Assembly (NCBI GenBank): GCA_004297225.1
Contig: SCUI01000013.1
Location: 124,001 to 188,000 of the forward strand
Length of the DNA stretch: 64,000 nucleotides
Source: Lysobacteraceae bacterium
GTDB taxonomy: Bacteria > Pseudomonadota > Gammaproteobacteria > Xanthomonadales > Xanthomonadaceae
Direction of reading: 5' to 3'
Positions 1 through 8,572 of this stretch are shown in pieces; within the stretch, counting starts at the first letter, position 1; each line of letters begins with the position of its first letter. The translations under genes and the position numbers were made by a program. Below the pieces are notes generated by a model. It ran no database searches. It saw only the letters and a program-made list of their open reading frames with translations, and was not told where the DNA came from.

Positions 1-446
1 ACGTCGACGAAGTGGCCGCCGACCGGCGCCTTGAACACGCGCAGGTTGCTCCCCAGCGAGTACGCGAGCTGGTGGGTATGCAGTTCGTAGCGGCCGGTGC
101 GGTGGAAGCTGAGCCCGCCCGACGCGGGCGCTGCCACGGTCACCAGCAGCGGCAGCGCGGAATCGATTTGCAGGAGCGTGGCGTCACCAAGGCGCGCGAG
201 CAGGGTGCTGTCGGCAGGGTCCACGAGTTGCGCGCTGACGCCGAGCGACTGCGCGGTCAAGTGGCTGGCGTCGTCGAAGGTGAAGGTGAGGTCGGCAAGA
301 GGTGGCAGTGCGGGTGAGCCGATGTTGACCGTGGCGACGTTGCCGCTGGCGGTGACCTGTACCGGAAGCGCCTGCGCGCCGGCGACGACGGGTGTCGCCA
401 GCAGCGAAATCGCGGCGAGCAGGTTGCGGAACATCGCGTGCTTCAC
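1..446 (-). CDS. Exported protein of unknown function, 3' end cut off by the window
   Basis: An open frame runs from a GTG at 446 leftwards off the window, giving at least 148 residues. The first ~25 residues (KHAMFRNLLAAISLLATP, ending near VAGAQA) form a typical signal peptide, so the product is periplasmic or secreted. The rest is rich in small residues and beta-formers (VTASGNVATVNIGSP), and no catalytic motif is visible. AGGAG lies 7 nt upstream of the GTG, which favours it over the in-frame ATG at 434. It is divergent from the subtilase gene at 657. Function unknown; the C-terminus is missing. Confidence 0.7.
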   Translation of the reverse strand, partial: MKHAMFRNLLAAISLLATPVVAGAQALPVQVTASGNVATVNIGSPALPPLADLTFTFDDASHLTAQSLGVSAQLVDPADSTLLARLGDATLLQIDSALPLLVTVAAPASGGLSFHRTGRYELHTHQLAYSLGSNLRVFKAPVGGHFVD

Positions 447-656
447 GGCCGGGCTCCTGTGTGACGCTGCGTCCCCCTCGGACGGAAACGAGCCTAACCC
501 ACTTTCGTGAACGCGATGTCATCGCCGGCGTGGGGGTTATCCCCCAGCGCCGCTGGTGGGTCTCCCGGATGGGCGCTGCGGTGGACCGGTGCCAATACTC
601 GGTCCATCCCGCTCCCTCCCCCGAATGCGGGCCCACCCAACCCACCGGAGATCCCA

Positions 657-3155
657 ATGTCTTCGTCCCATCGCCCATCCCCCCGTCGCATCGGCCTGCG
701 CCTGTCCGCCATCGCCGCCGGCATGCTCGCCAGCGGCCTGGCCCTGGCCGAGGCCCACCTGGACCCGCAGCTGGTGCAGAAGCTGGCGGCCGCCAACCCG
801 ACCGACCAGCTGCAGGTGGTCATCAGCTACAAGCAGTCCGGCCCGGTCACCAGCCAGCAGCGGTCGGTCCTCAAGCAGCTGGGCATCGATCGCGGCATCA
901 CCATGCGCACCCTGCCGATCGCGGGCGCGCTGGCCACGCCGGCGGAGATCCGCGCGCTTGCCGACCGCGACGAAATCGCTTCGATCTGGTTCAACGCCCC
1001 ACTCAAGTACTTCAACCAGGAAGCCAGGCAACTTTCCGGCGCCGCGCGCACGGTGGAGAACCCGAACGACTTCAGCCGCGCGATCCCGTTCAGCGGCGCC
1101 GGCGTGACCGTCGTGGTCAACGATTCCGGCATCGATGCGACCCATACGGACCTGAAGTTCGGCGACCATGTCGTCCAGAACACGCAGGGCGTCACCAACC
1201 TGGCCGCGATCGACACGATGCTGCCGATCACCTACCTGGAAGGCATCCCCCACACGGACTGGGGCTCGGGCCATGGCACCCACTGCGCCGGCACCATCGG
1301 CGGCACGGGGGCGATGTCCAACGGCTTGTACCGTGGCGTCGCCCCGGGCGCCGACCTGGTCGGCTACGGGTCCGGCGCGGTGCTGCTGATCCTGGATGCG
1401 GTCGGCGGCCTCGATTACGCGGCGACCAACCAGTTCAGCTACGACTCGCCGATCCGCGTGGTCAGCAATTCCTGGGGTTCCTCGGGCAAGTTCGACCCGT
1501 TGAACCCGGTGAACATCGCCAGCTACGAGCTGTACAAGCGCGGCATCGTCAGCGTGTTCGCGGCGGGCAACGACGGCCCTGGCGAGGACACGCACAATCC
1601 GTACGCGCAGGCGCCGTGGGTGGTCTCCGTCGGCGCAAGCGAGAAGGACGCCGTCCTCACCTCGTTCTCGTCGCGCGGCAAGCGCGGCGAAAGCGGCAGC
1701 TTCACCACTGCGGACGGCAAGCAGTGGACCTACTACAACAAACCCACCGTGGTCGCACCCGGCGTGGACATCGTCTCCACCCGCGACCTGCTCGGCGCGC
1801 TGCCGCCGCTGGAGGCACAGCACGACGCGGAAACGCTGGATCCGGCCTACCTGCCGTACTACACGCACATGAGCGGCACGTCGATGGCGACGCCGCACGT
1901 GGCCGGCATCATCGCGCTGATGCTGGAGGCGAACCCGAACCTGACCCCCGCGCAGGTCACGGACATCCTCGAGCGCACTTCGACCAACATGACCGGGCGC
2001 CTGGCCTGGGAGGCGGGCACCGGGCACGTCAACGCCTACGCCGCGGTGGCCGAGTCCGCCGGGCTGCGCAACGACTTCGGCGCGACCGTCAACGCACTGC
2101 GCACCTTCAACGCCAACGCGCTGCTGGTCGAGGGCCCGGCACCGGTGCCGTTCTCGGTCGACTTCGCGCCGGTGGGGCCGGTCACCGAACAGAGCTTCAC
2201 CGTCGGCAGCGACATCGCCTGGGTGGCGGTGAAGGCGACGATCGACGCGAACACCGTGGCGCTGGTGCTGACCGATCCCGATGGCATCCGCTACGGATCG
2301 GCGATCGCGCTGCCGGTGCTCGGCGACACCGTCACCACCGGCGCACCGGGCAAGGCCGGCACCTGGACCGTGACCGTGCGCGGCATCGGCTCGGTCTCGG
2401 GCACCGATGTCGATCCGGCGAACGTGACCAACGGCTACGGCCTGCCGGGGACGATCACCGGCGAGATCAGCTTCCTCAAGAGCGGTGGCTACACCGGCAT
2501 GGACGACGTCGCCAGCCATGCGGCGCGGCAGGCGATCGAGTTCGCCGTCGCCAACCGCCTGGTGGACGGCTACTCCGACCGGCGTTTCCGCCCCGACGCC
2601 TACCTGCGCCGCGGCGAGATGGCGCAGTACCTGGTGATGGGCGCAAGCGTGCGCCAGTACCTGCCCTTCGACGGCGTGCCGACCTTCGACGACATGTCCA
2701 CGACCGATGCGGCCTATCCATTCGCCGAGTCGGCGGTGGCGCAGGGTGCGCCGCTGCGCGACCTCAGCCAGCGCCAGGATGGCGTCATGGGCCTGCTCAA
2801 CGGCGACTTCCGCGGCAACGACTACGTCACCCGCGTCAGCATGGCCTATTCGCTGGTGCAGTCGCTCGGACTGCAGGCGCAGGCGCGGTCGTTCGACGGC
2901 CAGCTGACCGCGTTCTACGACGGCAAGCGGATCCCGATCGACGATGCCGGCTCGATCGCCCCCGCGCTGCGCGGTTACGTGCAGCTGGCACTGGACCAGG
3001 GCGTGATCAATGCGCGCTTCACCCTGACCCAGGGTCCGTTCGACCTCGCGCCGACGCTGCATGCCTGGTTCGACCCGGGCAAGAAGGTGACGCGTGCCGA
3101 TTACGCGGTGGCCGCGGGACGTTTCCTGGCGGCCTATCAATCCGCCGAGGATTGA
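657..3155 (+). CDS. Secreted subtilisin-like serine protease (S8) with C-terminal SLH-like region
   Basis: Secreted endopeptidase of 832 residues. A signal peptide (residues ~1-33) is followed by an I9-like propeptide (~35-115), the S8 catalytic domain, a beta-rich P-domain-like region (~500-605) and a C-terminal segment. The triad is visible: Asp156 in VNDSGID, His206 in GHGTHCAGT, Ser409 in [11 protein letters not shown], with the oxyanion Asn in SNSWGSS. Residues ~608-690 ([13 protein letters not shown], then [13 protein letters not shown] and [10 protein letters not shown]) resemble S-layer homology domains. The frame stays open upstream to 507, but ATG 657 has GGAG just before it and begins the signal peptide. 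The 3' end overlaps the convergent M23 gene by 19 bp. The protease call is firm; the role of the SLH-like part is inferred. Confidence 0.93.
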   Translation: MSSSHRPSPRRIGLRLSAIAAGMLASGLALAEAHLDPQLVQKLAAANPTDQLQVVISYKQSGPVTSQQRSVLKQLGIDRGITMRTLPIAGALATPAEIRALADRDEIASIWFNAPLKYFNQEARQLSGAARTVENPNDFSRAIPFSGAGVTVVVNDSGIDATHTDLKFGDHVVQNTQGVTNLAAIDTMLPITYLEGIPHTDWGSGHGTHCAGTIGGTGAMSNGLYRGVAPGADLVGYGSGAVLLILDAVGGLDYAATNQFSYDSPIRVVSNSWGSSGKFDPLNPVNIASYELYKRGIVSVFAAGNDGPGEDTHNPYAQAPWVVSVGASEKDAVLTSFSSRGKRGESGSFTTADGKQWTYYNKPTVVAPGVDIVSTRDLLGALPPLEAQHDAETLDPAYLPYYTHMSGTSMATPHVAGIIALMLEANPNLTPAQVTDILERTSTNMTGRLAWEAGTGHVNAYAAVAESAGLRNDFGATVNALRTFNANALLVEGPAPVPFSVDFAPVGPVTEQSFTVGSDIAWVAVKATIDANTVALVLTDPDGIRYGSAIALPVLGDTVTTGAPGKAGTWTVTVRGIGSVSGTDVDPANVTNGYGLPGTITGEISFLKSGGYTGMDDVASHAARQAIEFAVANRLVDGYSDRRFRPDAYLRRGEMAQYLVMGASVRQYLPFDGVPTFDDMSTTDAAYPFAESAVAQGAPLRDLSQRQDGVMGLLNGDFRGNDYVTRVSMAYSLVQSLGLQAQARSFDGQLTAFYDGKRIPIDDAGSIAPALRGYVQLALDQGVINARFTLTQGPFDLAPTLHAWFDPGKKVTRADYAVAAGRFLAAYQSAED

Positions 3156-3844
3156 GTCCCGGTGAGCAGTGGGAAGGGATCGATCGCGGTCCCTTCCCAC
3201 CAGTTTTTCCGGGGACCCAGTTCGAAGATCGCGAAATGCAAATGCGGGGCGTCGTCGCTGGCGTTGCCGGTGCTGCCGACATAGCCGATGACCTCGCCCT
3301 GTTCGACTTCCTTGCCCGCCTGCAGGCCCGGGGCATAGCGATCGAGATGGGCGTAGTAGTAGGCGTGGGTGCGGTCGCGGTCGAACTGGTAGATGGTGTG
3401 GCCGCCGGCGTCGCTGTCGAACAGCTTCTCGATGCGGCCATCGGTCGCCGCCAGCACCGGCGTACCGCGTTCGGCCATGATGTCCAGCGCTTCGTGCGCG
3501 CGGCTGCCGCCACCACGCAAATCGTCGAACGTGTCCTGCAGCTCGGGGGCACGGATGCCGCGGACCGGGATCAGCAGGGCATCGGTGGGCGGCGCGGGTG
3601 GCGTGCTTCGTGCAGGGGTGGGCGCAACGGGTTGCATGTCCGGTTCCGGCGCGACGGTCGCGGGCAGCGGCGCCGGCCGTGGAGCGGTGGCGTCGTCCGT
3701 TGCGGCCGCGGTCGCCGGCGCCCCGCCGGAATCCAGCGTACGCGTCGCCCCGGGCCCGCCGTCGCGCATCAGGAAGAACACCACGTTGGCGCCGACCAGC
3801 ACGCCGGCCAGGAACAGCAGCGTCGCCTTCAGCAGCCCGTTCAT
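3137..3844 (-). CDS. Membrane-anchored M23 family metallopeptidase (LytM type)
   Basis: Peptidoglycan endopeptidase-type protein of 235 residues. Residues 5-26 are a single N-terminal membrane segment, 27-90 a Pro/Ala-rich linker, and ~95-225 the M23 domain. Zinc ligands are present: His117 and Asp121 in HEALD, His201 and His203 in HLHF. It is therefore probably an active enzyme rather than a degenerate LytM activator. The start at 3844 overlaps the stop of the upstream L,D-transpeptidase (ATGA, 3841-3844), so the two are probably translated together. Both products act on the periplasmic cell wall. The 3' end runs 19 bp into the convergent subtilase gene. Confidence 0.9.
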   Translation of the reverse strand: MNGLLKATLLFLAGVLVGANVVFFLMRDGGPGATRTLDSGGAPATAAATDDATAPRPAPLPATVAPEPDMQPVAPTPARSTPPAPPTDALLIPVRGIRAPELQDTFDDLRGGGSRAHEALDIMAERGTPVLAATDGRIEKLFDSDAGGHTIYQFDRDRTHAYYYAHLDRYAPGLQAGKEVEQGEVIGYVGSTGNASDDAPHLHFAIFELGPRKNWWEGTAIDPFPLLTGTQSSAD

Positions 3845-4932
3845 TGCTGCAGCACGGCTTCCATGCCCGGCGACACCGCGGCGGCAAACGCAAGCACGTC
3901 CCAGTTGGTCAGGCGGATGCAGCCATGCGACTGGGTCTTGCCGATGGTGGCGGGTTCGGGCGTGCCGTGGATGCCGTAGTGCTCCTTCGACAGGTCCACC
4001 CACACCAGGCCGACCGGATTGTTCGGACCGGGCGCAATGGTGGCCTTGGCATGGCTCGGGTCGGCGTCCCAGAACAGCTCGGGGTTGTAATGGAAGGTCG
4101 GCTCGCGGGCGACGCCGTTGATCTTCCAGTCGCCGATCGGCAACGGGTCATGCTCGCTGCCGGAAGTGGCGGGGAAGCGCGCGTAGGCCTTGCCGCCCTC
4201 GTCCAGCAACGACACGCTGCCGTCGGACTTGTCCACCAGCACCTCGGCGGCCCTGGCCAGCGGTTCGCGGCCGGCGACGTTGGGAACGGTGATCGTGGTG
4301 CCCGCGGTGAACGCCTTGCCGGCGTTGAGCTTTTGCAGCAACGCCGGGCTCGCGTGGAAGCGCTCGCCCAGCATCTCCTCGATGGATGCGTAGCCCAGGT
4401 CATCGAGTTCGGCCTTCGCCATCATGTCCGACGGCACCTTGGCGAAGTCGGTTGCGGCGTCCTCCTCGGTGATGGTGTATTCGACCAGCACCGGTGCGTC
4501 ACCCTGTCGCAGCGCCTGCCAGGTCGCGTCGTCGAGCGTTTCGCCGTCGCCCAGGCCGCGGGCCTTGCGGAACGCGGCAATCGCGCGCCTGGTGTTGGTG
4601 CCGGAGACGCCGTCGATTTCGCCGGGCGAGAAGTGCGCGCGATCCAGCAGCACCTGGGCGCGCAGCGTGTCGTCGGCGGGCAGTTCGGCGTCGGCGGTCG
4701 CGCGCGGCAGCGGCGAGGGAGGCGACCACAGGTCGGCCTGCACGTCCGCGGGCTTCCCGTCGGTCGCCGCGGTGTCGCCGGCGCCGGCCGGGACCGTGTC
4801 CACGCGACCGATCACGTTGCTGAAATCCGGGCGCGACTGTGCCTCCGCGAACGTCCATGGCGCGGCCAGCGCCAGGACGATCGCAGTGGCAAGCAGGGTG
4901 TTGCGGGTGGTGTGCGGGTGGCGGGTCGGCAT
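3841..4932 (-). CDS. L,D-transpeptidase (YkuD) with peptidoglycan-binding domain
   Basis: Periplasmic L,D-transpeptidase of 363 residues, expected to form 3-3 crosslinks or attach proteins to peptidoglycan. A signal peptide (~1-30, ending FAEAQS) is followed by a PG_binding_1-like domain around residues 85-145 ([18 protein letters not shown]), a LysM-like patch ([11 protein letters not shown]...TITVPN) and a C-terminal YkuD domain. The catalytic motif SHGCIRL places the nucleophile at Cys338, only 25 residues from the end. It overlaps the downstream M23 gene by 4 bp, forming a two-gene cell-wall operon. No strong Shine-Dalgarno is visible before ATG 4932; the signal peptide supports that start. 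Confidence 0.92.
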   Translation of the reverse strand: MPTRHPHTTRNTLLATAIVLALAAPWTFAEAQSRPDFSNVIGRVDTVPAGAGDTAATDGKPADVQADLWSPPSPLPRATADAELPADDTLRAQVLLDRAHFSPGEIDGVSGTNTRRAIAAFRKARGLGDGETLDDATWQALRQGDAPVLVEYTITEEDAATDFAKVPSDMMAKAELDDLGYASIEEMLGERFHASPALLQKLNAGKAFTAGTTITVPNVAGREPLARAAEVLVDKSDGSVSLLDEGGKAYARFPATSGSEHDPLPIGDWKINGVAREPTFHYNPELFWDADPSHAKATIAPGPNNPVGLVWVDLSKEHYGIHGTPEPATIGKTQSHGCIRLTNWDVLAFAAAVSPGMEAVLQQ

Positions 4933-5033
4933 CGCGGCGGTCCATCCGTGGGGATGGCGTGATGCTGCGCAAGTGCCGTTCCGCGCGGCGTGAATGCGCG
5001 CCGCGACGGTTCAGGTAGCGATCGGCCGCGGGC

Positions 5034-5414
5034 TCAGTTCGGGCGGCCGCGCGTGCCCAGCGTGACCATGCTTTCGCCGAGCGAACGCATCACTTCGGGC
5101 TGCATCGAAAAGGCCAGGTGCGACTGGCCGAACGACATGATCAGCGACTCCTGTCCCGGGCTGGCGCCGGGGCCAAGCGCAAACGAGGAAGGCATGACCA
5201 GCGCGCCGGAACCTTGTTCCTGCTCCGGACCGGGCAGTTGCGCGGCACCGTCGCGCGAGGCGGCCAGCAGCGCGGCGGCCATGTTGGCCACGTCCAGCGG
5301 CGAGAGGGTGTAATCGCCCAGCAGGACGCCATCCTTCGCGAAGCCGACGGCGATCTGGCCGTCGGGCGCGGACTCGATCAACAGCCCTGTGGTGAAGCCT
5401 GCGGGAACTCGCAT
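5034..5414 (-). CDS. Conserved-looking hypothetical protein, 126 aa
   Basis: A 126-residue soluble protein with no signal peptide and no recognisable motif. The N-terminal half looks like a small beta sheet (FTTGLLIESAPDGQIAVGF), followed by a helix around residues 40-60 (LDVANMAAALLAAS). Strong GC bias at third codon positions and a compact frame support coding. It lies directly beside the left end of the integrative element and was presumably next to tRNA-Phe before the insertion. Function unknown. Confidence 0.65.
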   Translation of the reverse strand: MRVPAGFTTGLLIESAPDGQIAVGFAKDGVLLGDYTLSPLDVANMAAALLAASRDGAAQLPGPEQEQGSGALVMPSSFALGPGASPGQESLIMSFGQSHLAFSMQPEVMRSLGESMVTLGTRGRPN

Positions 5415-5446
5415 GGGGATTTCCGGTTACGTGATGCCACCAGGAA

Positions 5447-5491
5447 TGGTGGCCGGGGAGGGAATCGAACCCCCGACACGGGGATTTTCAA
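5447..5491. repeat. Left attachment repeat (partial tRNA-Phe copy)
   Basis: This 45-bp sequence is identical to 11085-11129, the 3' half of the intact tRNA-Phe. It stops inside the anticodon loop and continues into unrelated sequence, so it is an att site and not a second tRNA. About 6 bp to the right, a 9-bp arm (5497-5505) recurs inverted at 5555-5563 and could be an integrase arm-type site; that role is speculative. Confidence 0.93.
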
Positions 5492-5651
5492 GGCACAGTC
5501 GAAAGTTGATATTTTCCAACAAAAACAGCCACTTACGGCGCTTGCTGCCTCATGCTTTCGACTTCTGAAGGCTATTTTACAGAACCTGATGGATCCTCGC
5601 CTGCTCATCGAGGGGGGGGAGGGTACGTCATAGGTTCGCTCACAAGCGACG

Positions 5652-6022
5652 CGATGTTGACTTCTAGCGAACATAGTCTTAGAGTTGCCTCGTGATCGGT
5701 GGCAGCAGGGTCGATCACTCGGCAGCTGTACAAGGGATGTGCCTTGTTGGACATCTGCGAAGGCTTAGGCCTTCAACCCTTGCCAAGTTCATGAACGAGT
5801 CTTCGTCGGATCTGTCGAAGGGGAGGGAATGATTGGCGACTTAGACCGTCTTCGAGAGAAAGACGGGGTTGGTAGTGGGAGGGACAAAGTTCGGGGTTTC
5901 GACCCCTAGTCATAAATCTTTCTTGGTGGCCGAGAGACGGCGCAGTTGGGGCGCGGAATTGTTCCGCGTTCTCCGTGCCGTCACCAACGAAAGAGGTAAT
6001 TTTATGACTGGAAGTAACACCG
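5652..6022 (+). ncRNA. Predicted retron msr-msd RNA overlapping the start of the 49-aa ORF
   Basis: Predicted by eye. An a1 arm at 5652-5665 pairs with an a2 arm at 6010-6022 (12 pairs, one bulge, one mismatch). Directly after a1 comes TAGCGA (5665-5670), which matches the branch-G context of known retrons; G5667 would be the priming guanosine. The msr part holds hairpins at 5687-5723, 5736-5755, 5759-5774, 5801-5820, 5846-5866 and 5893-5906. The msd is a long stem: 5908-5916 with 6001-6009, 5918-5928 with 5982-5993, 5937-5941 with 5977-5981, and 5952-5958 with 5962-5968. It covers the Shine-Dalgarno (5994-5997) and ATG (6004) of the small ORF. The msr (~240 nt) is long for a retron, so the 5' boundary is the least certain part. 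Confidence 0.7.
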
Positions 6023-6153
6023 ACACTAATCCCGAACCGCCCAAGCCCAAGAGAAGGTTTGTAAGGGTAATCCTGAAGGCCGTACTCAAGGGAGCTTCGA
6101 TTGCATGGTGGTTGTATCGCATGTGGTCGCGACTGACTGACGTCCTGGGCTAA
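6004..6153 (+). CDS. 49-aa cationic amphipathic peptide, candidate retron toxin
   Basis: The frame encodes 49 residues: a polar Pro-rich head (TNPEPPKPKRR) and a C-terminal ~30-residue segment with alternating basic and hydrophobic residues (RVILKAVLKG, then ASIAWWLYRMW). This is the profile of small membrane-active toxins. AGAGGT lies 7 nt upstream of ATG 6004. The same frame is open further upstream (to 5869), but that stretch is the structured RNA and has no ribosome site. Start codon and ribosome site lie in the base of the predicted msd stem, and codons 3-7 form the a2 arm. Followed 37 bp later by the XRE gene. The toxin role is inferred from composition and position only. Confidence 0.65.
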   Translation: MTGSNTDTNPEPPKPKRRFVRVILKAVLKGASIAWWLYRMWSRLTDVLG

Positions 6154-6190
6154 CCTCCCTCAACCATTCACCTACCACTGGAGAATTCAA

Positions 6191-6496
6191 ATGTTTGGCG
6201 AAGCCCTCCGACTGGTACGTTCATTTCATGAAGTGAATCAGTCGGATCTAGCAGAAGCTCTTGGAATTTCGCGCTCATATCTATCAGAGGTTGAATCTGG
6301 CAAGAAGACGCCTAGCTTGGATCTGCTCCAACGCTATGCGGAGCATTTTGATATTCCTCTTTCGTCTTTAGTTTTGTTTTCTGAGCATGCCGGAGAGTCC
6401 GAGAAAGATCTCAAAGTCAAAGCCATGCTCGGCCAAAAGGCCGTCGCAATTTTGCGATGGATTGAAAAAAAGGCAGAATTGAAGAGAGCCGCATAA
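6191..6496 (+). CDS. XRE-family helix-turn-helix protein of the retron operon
   Basis: A 101-residue DNA-binding protein. Residues ~5-62 form an XRE/Cro helix-turn-helix (NQSDLAEALGISRSYLSEVE, then GKKTPSLDLLQRYAEHF). The C-terminal ~40 residues are charged and helical and could dimerise. GGAG lies 7 nt before the ATG. The reverse transcriptase starts 3 bp after the stop, so the two are almost certainly co-translated. XRE-like proteins are known partners in one group of retrons, where they may act as regulator or effector; which applies here cannot be read from sequence. Base composition is lower in GC than chromosomal neighbours. Confidence 0.88.
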   Translation: MFGEALRLVRSFHEVNQSDLAEALGISRSYLSEVESGKKTPSLDLLQRYAEHFDIPLSSLVLFSEHAGESEKDLKVKAMLGQKAVAILRWIEKKAELKRAA

Positions 6497-6499
6497 GTA

Positions 6500-7618
6500 A
6501 TGGCCAATGCGCGAGCTTATCCATTGACGTCCTCGCCATTTTATCGGCTGGCGTCGAAGCAGAAGCTCGCGGCGATCCTTGGGGTCTCGCTGCGAGACTT
6601 GCGCCTGCTGCTAAAGCAGCCCGACAACTATCGTCTCTGGGATACACGGCGCCGGCGTCGTGATGAGTTGGTTGGAATTCCCCACAAGGCGCGCGCGATC
6701 CAGCAACCCAAGCCGCTCTTGGCGATCATCCATAAGCGCCTGGCGATCTTGATTGGGCGAATTGAAAAGCCGGATTACGTCTATTCCGCTACGAAGGCGC
6801 GGTCTTATTTTGACAACGCTCGGCCGCATGCTATCGGCGAACCAACCGTCAAAATTGATATCAAGAACTTCTATTCGAACGTAACTCGAAGGTTTGTTCG
6901 AGATTTTTTCGAGCGTCGGCTGCAGTGTTCGCCTGACGTGGCGCATGTCTTGACAGAGTTGTGCTGTATTACCACCGCCTCCAGTAGCGCACTCCCTACT
7001 GGGAGTGCAGTTAGTCCGGTTCTTTCATTCTTCGCTTGTTCGGAAATGTTTCGCCGCATAGCAGAGATTGCCAAGGATCACGGACTTATCTTTACGCTAT
7101 ACGTCGATGACATGGTCTTCTCCGGAAGCAAGGCCAACCGCCATTTCACATCGAAGGTGGTGCATGAGTTGGCTAAGAACGGATTCGTCGGGCATAAGAT
7201 TACCCATTTTCGCGGAGACGCTACCAAGGTAGTCACCGGTGTAGCCGTTTCTGCCGGACGCGTGGATCTACCTTTTCGGCGCCAACGCAAAATTCGGCAA
7301 TTTGAAGAAGCTTTTTGGGCGGCGACTAATCCGGAGGACATCAGTCTTCTGGGTGCGACGCTCTTGGGCCAGTACCGCGAAGCAGAGCGCATTAAGCCCG
7401 GCACTAAGTTGAGGGCGCTTGCCGTAGCCGCTAGGCTGGAGAAGCTTGGGCTTTCGAATGGTCTCCCGCCCTCGGTAAAGAAGCGGCGCGGATACCCAGG
7501 AAAACGTTTGGACGCAAAAAGGTTTGATCGACTGCGATCCGCCGTCTCGCTCAATCCGTCGACAACCTCCGGTGGCCCTGAGACCTTAGTGAACACGGGC
7601 GTTGTCATGGCTGCCTAG
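6500..7618 (+). CDS. Retron-type reverse transcriptase
   Basis: A 372-residue RNA-directed DNA polymerase. Recognisable blocks: VKIDIKNFYSNV (first catalytic Asp), LPTGSAVSP (RT block 4, usually LPQGAPTSP in retrons), LYVDDMVFSG with the catalytic YVDD at residues 201-204, and VTG at 245-247 (VVTGVAVS), the hallmark of retron RTs in the thumb region that binds msr. There is no maturase or HNH domain, unlike the group II intron protein at 33987. The NAxxH motif of many retron RTs was not found, so this is a divergent member. It starts 3 bp after the XRE gene. The product would make the msDNA templated by the RNA at 5652-6022. Confidence 0.9.
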   Translation: MANARAYPLTSSPFYRLASKQKLAAILGVSLRDLRLLLKQPDNYRLWDTRRRRRDELVGIPHKARAIQQPKPLLAIIHKRLAILIGRIEKPDYVYSATKARSYFDNARPHAIGEPTVKIDIKNFYSNVTRRFVRDFFERRLQCSPDVAHVLTELCCITTASSSALPTGSAVSPVLSFFACSEMFRRIAEIAKDHGLIFTLYVDDMVFSGSKANRHFTSKVVHELAKNGFVGHKITHFRGDATKVVTGVAVSAGRVDLPFRRQRKIRQFEEAFWAATNPEDISLLGATLLGQYREAERIKPGTKLRALAVAARLEKLGLSNGLPPSVKKRRGYPGKRLDAKRFDRLRSAVSLNPSTTSGGPETLVNTGVVMAA

Positions 7619-7691
7619 TCGCGTGCGAAAACTTCTCTGCTTGGGCACCTTGGAGACGAAATCAAAAGCTGCCTGGGGCTGACGGAACGAG

Positions 7692-8489
7692 ATGGAACCC
7701 CCCGCAGATACATCTAGTCAAGGTCTCTTGGCGTCTATGACGCTCGAAGAGGTGGCCCGGTTTCAGGGCTTCCTCTCTGCCGTGTCGGGTCTAGAAGGCG
7801 AGATAAGGAAACTGGCGACTGATGGCTGGGTCCCAAAATTTCTACGCCGAACGGGAGTTCCGTTGTATTGGTCGTGGTGCTACGAGTTCAGTCTTGCTGA
7901 GCTCTTGGCGCTCGTGTTTCAGGCGACTGGAATGGGTGGCGCGTTCTTGGAAATTGCCAAGAGCGAAAACGCACACGCCCGCCTCCTCGCTTGGCCAGAA
8001 GAGGTGGAAGGCCCTTCGGCAGTCATAAAGCCGCGCCAGGTGGTTTTGGTGTTGTCGATGCTTTTTGCGCTTCTCTATTCCGTGAAGGCGATCGGGTTCC
8101 ACTCGCTTTCCCTTTCTGATTTGGTGCGTAAGGGGTTGGAAGGAGACGATGTGGCGCTGCGCAGAGCTATCGCCATAGATCCGACTGTGTTGTCAATGCC
8201 AAGTGTTGTCGGTTACGTGGGTGGGCTGCAGCTGCGTGGAGAGCCGAGGCGGCTGCGGCAGTTGTATCTCGCTGCTGCCAAAGGACCCAATAAGCAGCTT
8301 CAGCCTTACTGGAACCTACGATATATGGAGCGCGTGCTAACCGAAGGTCGGGTGTTCGAGTCGCACTCCAGGGAAGCTATATATGACCTTGTGACCCAGC
8401 GTCTCAGGTTGTATGACGCAAGGGGGCAGGACTCGTTTAAGGGGCTTTTTACGACGCTTGCGAGATGGAGAGAGAACGCAACCACATAG
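7692..8489 (+). CDS. Unknown protein with one predicted membrane segment, possible retron accessory
   Basis: A 265-residue protein I do not recognise. One strongly hydrophobic stretch near residues 115-136 (VVLVLSMLFALLYSVKAIGF) could span the membrane. The C-terminal half is basic and helical (RGEPRRLRQLYLAAAKGPNK). No enzymatic motif is visible. It lies 73 bp after the reverse transcriptase on the same strand and shares its lower GC, whereas the next gene (rep) is GC-rich. It may therefore belong to the retron module as an effector or accessory. A purine-rich stretch (GGAACGAG) precedes ATG 7692. Function unknown. Confidence 0.7.
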   Translation: MEPPADTSSQGLLASMTLEEVARFQGFLSAVSGLEGEIRKLATDGWVPKFLRRTGVPLYWSWCYEFSLAELLALVFQATGMGGAFLEIAKSENAHARLLAWPEEVEGPSAVIKPRQVVLVLSMLFALLYSVKAIGFHSLSLSDLVRKGLEGDDVALRRAIAIDPTVLSMPSVVGYVGGLQLRGEPRRLRQLYLAAAKGPNKQLQPYWNLRYMERVLTEGRVFESHSREAIYDLVTQRLRLYDARGQDSFKGLFTTLARWRENATT

Positions 8490-8539
8490 ATTTTCAATTC
8501 TTTGTGGTCGAGGTGGACCGAAGCGCGACATAGCTTCCA

Positions 8540-8561
8540 TGACGCCCAATCCCGGGCGTCA
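8540..8561. other. Hairpin just upstream of the rep-like gene
   Basis: TGACGCCC (8540-8547) and GGGCGTCA (8554-8561) form a perfect 8-bp stem with a 6-nt loop, 11 nt before the rep-like start codon. No T-run follows, so a terminator is unlikely on the plus strand. Position beside a replication initiator would suit an origin or an autoregulatory site; this is inference. Confidence 0.45.
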
Positions 8562-8572
8562 CGAGAATTGCT

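Noticed and set aside
5447-5491. Second tRNA-Phe gene
   Set aside because: Only the 3' half is present; the anticodon loop continues into unrelated sequence, so it is an attachment-site remnant.
5530-5651. Sigma-70 promoter for the retron RNA
   Set aside because: TATTTT near 5572 resembles a -10 element, but no -35 lies at the right spacing, so no promoter is annotated.
5869-6003. N-terminal extension of the 49-aa ORF to 94 codons
   Set aside because: The extension lies in the structured RNA (hairpins 5893-5906 and 5918-5993), has no ribosome site, and reads as low-quality coding sequence; ATG 6004 has AGAGGT upstream.
8490-8572. Small additional gene between the unknown protein and rep
   Set aside because: No open frame with a ribosome site; the gap holds only a hairpin (8540-8561).
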